Below are positions 6,439 to 11,042 of a stretch of DNA of 11,042 nucleotides, one piece after another. This stretch comes from Nitrososphaerales archaeon TH1177 (GTDB lineage: Archaea; Thermoproteota; Nitrososphaeria; Nitrososphaerales; Nitrososphaeraceae), in assembly GCA_014523515.1 (NCBI GenBank), contig JAATVJ010000361.1, positions 1-11,042 on the forward strand. The letters run 5' to 3'. Numbering within the stretch: position 1 is the stretch's first letter; the number at the start of each line of letters is the position of its first letter. The notes under the pieces are model-generated. The model made no database searches, had not been told where the DNA came from, and worked only from the letters and a program-made list of their open reading frames with translations. The translations under genes were made by a program, and so were the position numbers.

Positions 6439-7703
6439 CAAAACAAGACATTTTAGACCATCTCAATACATTTAGAAAACCATCAAATAATAATAATTCT
6501 TCTAATAATTACAACGATAACAAATGGATTGGAACTTACAATTTTAGACAAATGATCTTTGGCAAATTTTTTAAATGGCTTTATAATCCAGATGAACCAA
6601 TTTCAAAGAATAGACAAACACCTGCTTGTATGATTGGAATAAAGAAATTACCTAGAAAAATACAGAGTAGATATAATCCCTCTGATATATGGGATCCAAG
6701 AGAACATTCAATTTTTCTGAAATATTGTCCTTTCAAAAGAGACAAGTGTTATCATGCAATAGCAAATGATACATCTGCTCGTCCACATGAACTATTGAAT
6801 TTAAGGATAAAAGATATAAAATTCCACTTAACTGAAGAAGGAAAACAATATGCTATAGTAAGAATAACTGATGGAAAGACTGGACCAAGAACGGTACCGC
6901 TATTTCATTCTATTCCATATCTAAAGGAATGGATTCAACAAGAGCATCCTACAGGATCAAATCCTGACTCTTGGCTATTTGTAACAATTGGTAAAAAGCA
7001 ACATAGTTCAAAATTATCACATCAAGGATTGGTAAATCGATATGATTATTACAAGAAAAAATATTTCCCTACTTTACTTGCTAATCTATCAATACCTGGT
7101 CCCGATAAATCATGGATAAAAAACATGCTTACAAAACCTTGGAATTTGTATATTTTTAGACATTCTTCTCTTACTGAAAAAAGTAAAATAGTTACAGAAG
7201 CAGTACTGCGAAAACATGCAGGATGGACTATGTCAAGTGAAATGCCTCAAATTTATATACATCTTCAAGATGAATCATCAAATATTATTCTAGAAAAATA
7301 TGGATTTAAAAATAGTAAAAATAGTCAACAAGAATTATCAAATGTATTAAAGGCTAGAGAATGTCCAAACTGTAATGAACCTAATAAACCAGATGGCAAA
7401 TTCTGTATAAAATGTAAAATGATCCTTTCGTATGATTCTTATACAGAAACATTAGAGAAACAAAAGGAAAAAGATAACGATATTGAAGAGTTGAAGAGAT
7501 CTGTTGCATTTTTAGCCGATAGATTTAATGCATTTCTATTAACACAATCTGGAAATAAAATCCTTTATGATGATGAACAAACAGGTATAGTTAAAGGAAT
7601 AGAATTGAAACCAGAACTAAATAATAAAGCAATAGGAGAAATAGCAATTCCTCCTTCTACTTCTTCTTCCACTAACAGCAGAAGCAATAATAAGAAAAAG
7701 TAA
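6435..7703 (+). CDS. Tyrosine recombinase/integrase, catalytic piece with zinc ribbon
   Basis: This 422-residue piece contains the rest of the core-binding domain (about 1-75) and a full catalytic domain of the phage-integrase family. Visible catalytic positions are R116 in TSARPHELLNL, the beta-hairpin K148 in DGKTGPR, Y239-x-x-R242-H243 (Tyr in place of the usual first His), W264 in HAGW at the His/Trp position, and the nucleophile Y274 in PQIYIHL. After the catalytic domain comes a zinc ribbon, C310-x2-C313 and C324-x2-C327, then a charged coiled-coil-like stretch (about 337-370) and a Ser/Asn-rich tail. It would catalyse site-specific integration or excision of the element. With the preceding piece the protein would be about 515 residues, which I believe is nearer the family size. 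Its ATG overlaps the preceding stop as ATGA, so translational coupling is possible. The catalytic call is firm; the split is the oddity. Confidence 0.9.
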   Translation: MTKQDILDHLNTFRKPSNNNNSSNNYNDNKWIGTYNFRQMIFGKFFKWLYNPDEPISKNRQTPACMIGIKKLPRKIQSRYNPSDIWDPREHSIFLKYCPFKRDKCYHAIANDTSARPHELLNLRIKDIKFHLTEEGKQYAIVRITDGKTGPRTVPLFHSIPYLKEWIQQEHPTGSNPDSWLFVTIGKKQHSSKLSHQGLVNRYDYYKKKYFPTLLANLSIPGPDKSWIKNMLTKPWNLYIFRHSSLTEKSKIVTEAVLRKHAGWTMSSEMPQIYIHLQDESSNIILEKYGFKNSKNSQQELSNVLKARECPNCNEPNKPDGKFCIKCKMILSYDSYTETLEKQKEKDNDIEELKRSVAFLADRFNAFLLTQSGNKILYDDEQTGIVKGIELKPELNNKAIGEIAIPPSTSSSTNSRSNNKKK

Positions 7704-7746
7704 ATTTGCTAAAGATCTAATTGATCAAATTTTTATGCCTTTTTAA

Positions 7747-7767
7747 TTTAGGGAATGCTTCCCTAAA
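7747..7767. terminator. Bidirectional hairpin terminator between convergent genes
   Basis: TTTAGGGAA (7747-7755) and TTCCCTAAA (7759-7767) are perfect 9-bp inverted arms around TGC. The hairpin lies between the integrase end at 7703 and the stop of the convergent minus-strand gene at 7884, so it can end transcripts from both sides. A looser pair, ACTGCT (7767-7772) and AGCAGT (7798-7803), flanks a T-rich run downstream. The rest of the 180-bp gap is A/T-rich with nothing else recognised. Confidence 0.5.
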
Positions 7768-7883
7768 CTGCTACTTCTCCTTAATATTCTTTTTTCCAGC
7801 AGTAAAAAAAGCAATTACATTAAAATTATTTTAATCTAATATTATTTATGTAAAAAAAAGGAAATAATAAAAATAATTACAGC

Positions 7884-8534
7884 CTAAAAATTTATTGGAC
7901 GATTTGGTTCTTTGGCTTGATCTTTCTTTTTTAAAGAATACGCATATCTTGAAGAAAACATCCTAGCAAATAATAGGGCTCTTCCAACATCTGGCCCAAC
8001 AATTCCACTTGTTATTGAATCACCAAGATTTTTATCTGTTAAAGTTAAGTCTGTAATTTTATGGTATAGGACATTTTGTATCGATGAAATTAATTCTAAG
8101 CGAAAGTTATTTGGATCACTATTTGTATCCCATTTTAGTATGGATTGTAAAAGTCTGGTTATTATATTATCTTCATATTTTGCATATTGACCAATAAATC
8201 CTAGTAATTCCTTTACATCTCCTTCAAATAATTTTCTCAATTCTGGATTCTTTTCTAAGTAGTCAAAAAATATAACCAAATTGGCCAGAGAAGGAAAAAT
8301 ATGTTTATCTAAAATATATACTTTTCGTCGATCCAATTTTCTTTTGTTTTTGTTTAATTTCATTTCTTCTTTAGATATACTTTCCCATGCCTCTTCAGAT
8401 ATGTTTCCCTCCGCATTTTTTTTGTCATCAATAATATTCTTTAGTTCTAAATATTGTAACTGCTCTTTCATAAAATTGTCCAATTTAGACGAAAATGTGT
8501 AACTAGATTTATTATTTCTCAGACTTTTAGTCAT
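7884..8534 (-). CDS. Unrecognised element-encoded protein, 216 aa
   Basis: I do not recognise this protein. From the ATG at 8534 it is 216 residues, soluble and mixed-charge. A basic, Lys/Asn-rich helical N-terminal half (about 16-75, with KLNKNKRKLDRRK at 59-71) is followed by a mostly helical C-terminal part (FPSLANLVIFFDYLEKNPEL at 80-99; then FGQYAKY-like and LTDKNLGDSITSGIVG at 165-180). The frame stays open upstream to an ATG at 8672, giving 262 residues with a very hydrophobic N-terminus, but that start would overlap the divergent AbrB-like gene by 83 bp, and the hydrophobic stretch is just the A/T-rich intergenic DNA and that gene read backwards. I therefore prefer 8534. It diverges from the AbrB-like gene across a 55-bp shared promoter, so the regulator may control it. 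Confidence 0.6.
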   Translation of the reverse strand: MTKSLRNNKSSYTFSSKLDNFMKEQLQYLELKNIIDDKKNAEGNISEEAWESISKEEMKLNKNKRKLDRRKVYILDKHIFPSLANLVIFFDYLEKNPELRKLFEGDVKELLGFIGQYAKYEDNIITRLLQSILKWDTNSDPNNFRLELISSIQNVLYHKITDLTLTDKNLGDSITSGIVGPDVGRALLFARMFSSRYAYSLKKKDQAKEPNRPINF

Positions 8535-8589
8535 AATTATGTAACATGTAATGATTATAGTTACGCTAATTATTATATATATTGCTATT
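8535..8589. promoter_or_regulatory. Divergent promoter/operator of the AbrB-like gene
   Basis: This 55-bp gap separates the start codons of the minus-strand gene and the AbrB-like gene. It holds two adjacent 6-bp direct repeats, ATGTAA at 8539-8544 and 8546-8551, and an inverted pair GTAAC (8541-8545) / GTTAC (8560-8564) enclosing TATA-like GATTATAG (8553-8560). A longer A/T run, TTATATATA, is at 8573-8581. Swapped-hairpin regulators commonly bind repeats in their own promoter, so these are candidate operators. Binding is inferred. Confidence 0.4.
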
Positions 8590-8772
8590 ATGGAAATCAG
8601 TAAACCAATTATAATTAAAACGTGGAAAGGAAATAGAAATGGATCTATTTTAGCAACAATTCCTAACAACATTGCAAAGCAATATAATTTAACAGAACCT
8701 TCTCATTTAGTTCTAGAACAACATCAAGACGGAATTTTTCTTAGAAAACTGGTACTTGAGGTGAAAAAATAA
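8590..8772 (+). CDS. AbrB/MazE/SpoVT-family DNA-binding regulator
   Basis: A 60-residue protein with the swapped-hairpin beta-barrel pattern: MEISKPIIIKTWKGNRNGSI, then LATIPNNIAKQYNLTEPSHLV (20-40; the IP...IA..L.. core) and DGIFLRKL near 47-54. Such proteins dimerise into an AbrB-type DNA-binding fold and act as transition-state regulators, antitoxins or element repressors. The reading frame continues upstream to an ATG at 8551, but those 13 extra residues are hydrophobic and come from intergenic A/T-rich DNA, so the ATG at 8590 is the better start. It is followed 4 bp later by the next gene, suggesting one operon with the small protein and the ATPase. No toxin is recognised beside it, so a repressor or copy-control role fits better than an antitoxin role. 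Confidence 0.75.
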   Translation: MEISKPIIIKTWKGNRNGSILATIPNNIAKQYNLTEPSHLVLEQHQDGIFLRKLVLEVKK

Positions 8773-8776
8773 AAAA

Positions 8777-9028
8777 ATGAAGGTTGTAAAAGGGGCAAAT
8801 AATAATTTAAAAGACCAACTTAAAAAGTTTACTAAGGAAACTAAAGCAAAAGAATATGAGAAAATAAATATTGTAAGCGAAAATGGAGATTCTATTTATA
8901 GTGTACTCTTTGAAGAACAAATAGGCGGACAAATCTTTGTAGCAGAGTCTAAAATTGAAGAAATTGTTAATAGAATAATCGACCAGAGATTGGGAAACTC
9001 TATAAATAACAGTAAAGAAAATGGCTAA
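8777..9028 (+). CDS. Small hypothetical protein in the ATPase operon, 83 aa
   Basis: I do not recognise this 83-residue protein. It has a basic N-terminus (KVVKGANNNLKDQLKKFTKE), a probable beta-hairpin (INIVSENGDSIYSVLFEEQI, about 31-50) and an amphipathic helix (ESKIEEIVNRIIDQRL, about 57-72). It starts 4 bp after the AbrB-like gene and overlaps the ATPase start by 8 nt (ATG at 9021 within the last codons), so it is probably co-translated with the ATPase. An accessory or adaptor role for the ATPase is only a guess from position. Placement between two tightly packed genes and good coding character argue that it is real. Confidence 0.65.
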   Translation: MKVVKGANNNLKDQLKKFTKETKAKEYEKINIVSENGDSIYSVLFEEQIGGQIFVAESKIEEIVNRIIDQRLGNSINNSKENG

Positions 9029-9929
9029 TAATAACGATAATTCCAAAAAAGTTATTCAGTTAAAGCGAAGTGACCGAGTAAAACAAAGTGGTTTAGTAAC
9101 TAAGTCGGTCTATTATGTTGACACTCATGATGTAAGAATATCATTGAATCATAATGCATGTGCTGATATAATATTCACAATAGACCGTAAGAAATGGCAG
9201 AATAATCTTAATATAATTGCAGAGATGGCTGAAGAAAATGGGATACATGATAAGGAATCGAAACGACTACTACAAAGGCATTTGAACGATAACCATGACG
9301 AAATTCTTCTTGAAACAGAAAATAATGATAATGCTAAAGAATTAGAAGATTCTAAACGAGAATTTGTTACTTTCAAATATTCTCAGATGGGTAAAGGAGA
9401 ATTGCATGAAGCAGTAATTGTTAATGGATTACCATTTTTTGTAAAGTATAATCATGAATCAAAAGAGTTTGAACTTAAAGAAAAAATTGAAGAAAATACC
9501 AGGATTTTGAGACCACCAGAAGTAGAAGAATCTCCATATAATGTATATGAATTTTCAAACCTAAATGAAATTAATCTTATAAAGAATAACATATTAAGTA
9601 ACAATATTGATAAAGATTACTTATTTCAAAAAAGTAAATCCATAATTTCAAAATATAATAATCAAGAGGAATACAAAATAAACCTTGTAGCAGCAGATGT
9701 TATTTTGTCTATTTTTCAGGATAGATTTTCGACAATTCACTATGATTATATTGTGGGAGGTAATGGAAGTGGTAAGAGTTCACTGGCAGATTCTTTTGGA
9801 GCGATTGCTTATAGAGTAGTAACTATGACTGATCCTACTGCAGCAAATTTATTTAGATTACTTGGACCCATAGAACCAGCACAATGTACAATGATCTTGG
9901 AGGAAGCAGACAGAATAGACAAATCATAA
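9021..9929 (+). CDS. P-loop ATPase of the element, N-terminal part, cut by in-frame TAA
   Basis: The first 302 residues of a large AAA+/helicase-like ATPase. An N-terminal domain of unknown fold (about 30-165) leads to the nucleotide-binding core: Walker A GGNGSGKS at 246-253 (K252) and a Walker-B-like strand MILEEADRI at 291-299. The frame ends at TAA 9927-9929, immediately after Walker B, yet the same frame continues without indel as ELMAILKTGY in the next piece. This indicates a nonsense change in one ancestral gene; CAA (Gln) to TAA is the simplest. The overall pattern resembles helicase or primase-associated ATPases used for replication by plasmids and viruses (DUF3631-like organisation), but I cannot name the family. 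Truncated here, it would lack the sensor and arginine-finger part. Upstream it overlaps the 83-residue gene by 8 nt. Confidence 0.7.
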   Translation: MANNNDNSKKVIQLKRSDRVKQSGLVTKSVYYVDTHDVRISLNHNACADIIFTIDRKKWQNNLNIIAEMAEENGIHDKESKRLLQRHLNDNHDEILLETENNDNAKELEDSKREFVTFKYSQMGKGELHEAVIVNGLPFFVKYNHESKEFELKEKIEENTRILRPPEVEESPYNVYEFSNLNEINLIKNNILSNNIDKDYLFQKSKSIISKYNNQEEYKINLVAADVILSIFQDRFSTIHYDYIVGGNGSGKSSLADSFGAIAYRVVTMTDPTAANLFRLLGPIEPAQCTMILEEADRIDKS

Positions 9930-9935
9930 GAATTA

Positions 9936-10493
9936 ATGGCTATTCTCAAGACAGGTTATGCTGGTAATGGCAGAGTTCCAAAGATAAATCCTAATACACT
10001 TAAGCAGGAATTTTTCTTTAGTTTCTGTCATAAAGTAATCATTTCAGAAAGGTCATTAGGTCAATCTATCGCTAGAGGAGTAAATACTAGGATTTTACCA
10101 ATTAACTGTTTTAAAGGAAGTACAAAATATGATATTAAAGAAATCTTGAATCCAACCGATACAGGTGGATCACAAAATAAAGAATTATTAGAGGAACTAG
10201 AAACTTTCAGGAAGTTATTGCTAGTTTATAGATTAATTCATTTCAAAGATCCAATTCCAGACCTTGACATTGGTGTTGAAGGTAGAGATAAGGAACTGAT
10301 AAAACATTTGGTCCAACTCTTTTATGATTCCAAATGTTTAAATCAAGAAATCATTGAATCTTTGCAAAAATTTCTTGATATAAAGAATAAAAAGAAAGAA
10401 TCATCTATTGACTCTGTCATATTACCTATAATCTCGGATTTAATCAAATATAATGGACCTGAAATAAAGTTTAAACTTTCTGGGATGAATTGA
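9936..10493 (+). CDS. P-loop ATPase of the element, middle part
   Basis: This 185-residue frame is in phase with the upstream ATPase piece and begins at an ATG only 6 nt after its TAA, so it may be expressed by reinitiation. It continues the ATPase core: AILKTGYAGNGRVPKINPNT (2-21), a strand FFFSFCHKVIISE near 27-39 expected to hold sensor 1, and RSLGQSIARGVNTRILPINC (40-59) expected to hold the arginine finger and following strand. A helical region ending in SVILPIISDLIKYNGPEIKF follows. It closes at TGA 10491-10493. In the -1 frame, the sequence right before this stop reads TFWDELKKNISG and runs on into the next piece, so the end is probably a second break rather than a natural terminus. 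It would not bind ATP without the upstream piece. Confidence 0.65.
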   Translation: MAILKTGYAGNGRVPKINPNTLKQEFFFSFCHKVIISERSLGQSIARGVNTRILPINCFKGSTKYDIKEILNPTDTGGSQNKELLEELETFRKLLLVYRLIHFKDPIPDLDIGVEGRDKELIKHLVQLFYDSKCLNQEIIESLQKFLDIKNKKKESSIDSVILPIISDLIKYNGPEIKFKLSGMN

Positions 10494-10951
10494 AGAAAAA
10501 TATTTCAGGAAAAGAAGATGAGAAAAGACCACATGAGTATCACACAGAAGATTATGGAACCATATACAGAAGTACGATAACTGGTTTATTATCTGATACA
10601 TTTGGAGCAAAAACAGAACACAAGCGCGATGGCAATGTTCTGATATTTGATCGTCAAGTGATTGAAAAACTATCAAAGACTGGTAAAACAAAGATCATAG
10701 TCAAAGAGATATCGAATCATAACGGAAGAAAAAGTAGTAGTTACGATCACGATGATGATAATGAGGAGAAAGACATTGAATGTGAAGGCGTGAAGGGTGT
10801 GAGCACTTCTGACAGAGGGGGTTCAACTGAAATAGAAGAAGTGGATCATAATGAAACACAAGATCAATCATCATTATTAGTAAATAATGATGTTCAATAC
10901 AAAGAAGAAAAAGAATCAGAAAAAAAGAACGAGATGGAAGATTTAAAATGA
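10490..10951 (+). CDS. C-terminal part of the ATPase, winged-helix-like with acidic tail
   Basis: The 153-residue frame has no ATG near its beginning; a TTG at 10490 is the only formal start, but the frame is open from 10475 and reads TFWDELKKNISG, joining the middle ATPase piece by a -1 shift. It is thus most likely the 3' part of the same gene. EDYGTIYRSTITGLLSDTFGAK (about 20-41) and GNVLIFDRQVIEKLSKTGK (about 48-66) look like a winged-helix DNA-binding domain, common at the C-terminus of replication ATPases. The rest is a low-complexity, Asp/Glu/Ser-rich tail (about 75-153). One T missing from CTTTTC, now CTTTC near 10476-10480, would explain the break. Its stop overlaps the next ATG as ATGA, so operon spacing is preserved. 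Confidence 0.6.
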   Translation: MKKNISGKEDEKRPHEYHTEDYGTIYRSTITGLLSDTFGAKTEHKRDGNVLIFDRQVIEKLSKTGKTKIIVKEISNHNGRKSSSYDHDDDNEEKDIECEGVKGVSTSDRGGSTEIEEVDHNETQDQSSLLVNNDVQYKEEKESEKKNEMEDLK

Positions 10952-11042
10952 CTTCTCTTTTGGTAGAAGATATCCAAGATCCAACAATAATTTTTGAATG
11001 CAGTGATGTTAAAAAAGATACAGGCTTGCTACTACTAAAGAG
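10948..11042 (+). CDS. Unknown gene, 5' part only, runs off the right edge
   Basis: An ATG at 10948 overlaps the preceding stop (ATGA), the usual sign of translational coupling. Thirty-one codons are visible: MTSLLVEDIQDPTIIFECSD then VKKDTGLLLLK, with no stop before the window ends. The sequence is too short to identify. Position as the next gene of the element operon suggests a replication or maintenance partner of the ATPase, which is inference. Confidence 0.55.
   Translation, partial: MTSLLVEDIQDPTIIFECSDVKKDTGLLLLK

Larger units (their letters stand above)
6065..11042. mobile_element. Integrated mobile element, left part (right end outside window)
   Basis: From the 3' flank of the RNase P RNA onward the content changes from core genes to a tyrosine integrase, an unrecognised gene, an AbrB-like regulator, a small hypothetical protein, a large P-loop ATPase and an unknown gene. 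An integrase as first gene next to a stable-RNA gene is the classic layout of an archaeal integrated plasmid or virus. No second attachment copy is visible here, so the left limit is set by gene content only and the right limit is unknown. At least two genes are interrupted, suggesting the element is decaying or uses recoding. No capsid, terminase or conjugation gene is seen in this part, so virus versus plasmid cannot be decided. Confidence 0.6.

Noticed and set aside
6080..7752. Similar short strings TCTGCTTTTAATTT (near 6081) and TATGCCTTTTTAATTT (near 7735) flanking the integrase, considered as att repeats.
   Set aside because: The match is short, imperfect and A/T-rich, as expected by chance here, and would enclose only the integrase.
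8281..8502. Plus-strand 73-aa open frame inside the minus-strand 216-aa gene.
   Set aside because: Ser/Phe-rich antisense shadow with no start signal or domain; the minus-strand frame is longer and has normal protein composition.
8590..9028. Toxin-antitoxin pair formed by the AbrB-like protein and the 83-aa protein.
   Set aside because: The 83-aa protein has no PIN, MazF, RelE or other toxin signature that I can see, and it overlaps the ATPase gene, which fits an operon accessory role better.
8807..9376. Minus-strand open frames of 79 and 75 aa opposite the 83-aa gene and the ATPase.
   Set aside because: Phe/Ser/Leu-rich shadows of the plus-strand genes, which are arranged as a tight operon.
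10440..10691. Minus-strand 83-aa open frame across the ATPase break.
   Set aside because: Antisense to the conserved-looking ATPase tail; low plausibility composition and no promoter or domain.
1..11042. CRISPR array or tRNA genes, including a tRNA att site next to the integrase.
   Set aside because: No regularly spaced repeats and no cloverleaf with a T-loop GTTCGA(A/T)TC context were found; the GTTCGAAC hits lie in a palindrome and in helicase coding sequence without tRNA arms.

Overview
The window reads as a low-GC chromosomal segment of an ammonia-oxidising archaeon (Nitrososphaerota/Thaumarchaeota). The reasons are archaeal RNA polymerase subunit P, a Vps4-like CdvC ATPase with an N-terminal MIT-like region, an archaeal/eukaryotic Tsr3, an archaeal RNase P RNA, and a tyrosine integrase of the kind I associate with thaumarchaeal integrated elements. 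A soil Nitrosocosmicus-like or Nitrosopumilus-like genome would fit the base composition. The genus is inference.

Left part, 1-5750, is ordinary core chromosome. In order it carries a membrane-anchored DsbA-like thiol oxidoreductase (-), Rpo12/RpoP (+), a 57-residue double-CxxC zinc ribbon (+), a small OB-fold ssDNA-binding protein (+), family I inorganic pyrophosphatase (+), CdvC (-), a superfamily 2 helicase ending in a PCNA-interacting (PIP) motif (-), and Tsr3 (+). Several plus-strand genes have an A/T-rich TATA-like box about 25-30 bp before the start codon and no convincing Shine-Dalgarno, so leaderless mRNAs are likely.

Middle part, 5751-6156, holds RNase P RNA. It shows the conserved GGAGCAAGGCCAAA and ACAGAA elements and long-range P1/P2 pairing, and its promoter overlaps the end of tsr3.

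Right part, 6157 to the end, looks like one end of an integrated mobile element whose integrase starts about 100 bp after the RNase P RNA. It carries a tyrosine recombinase split into an N-terminal and a catalytic piece, an unrecognised minus-strand gene, a divergent AbrB-like regulator, a small hypothetical gene, and a large P-loop ATPase broken into three pieces. A further gene runs off the right edge. The regulator, small gene, ATPase and last gene are tightly packed in one direction and look like a regulated replication or maintenance module.

The most noteworthy observations are the breaks in the element genes. The integrase break coincides exactly with an in-frame -1 slippery heptamer (T TTA AAG). 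The ATPase has an in-frame TAA just after Walker B and a second break that restores by -1 shift without any slippery sequence. Decay of the element is the simplest reading, but the integrase site is a real candidate for recoding. The PIP motif on the helicase and the rnpB-adjacent integration are also worth following up.
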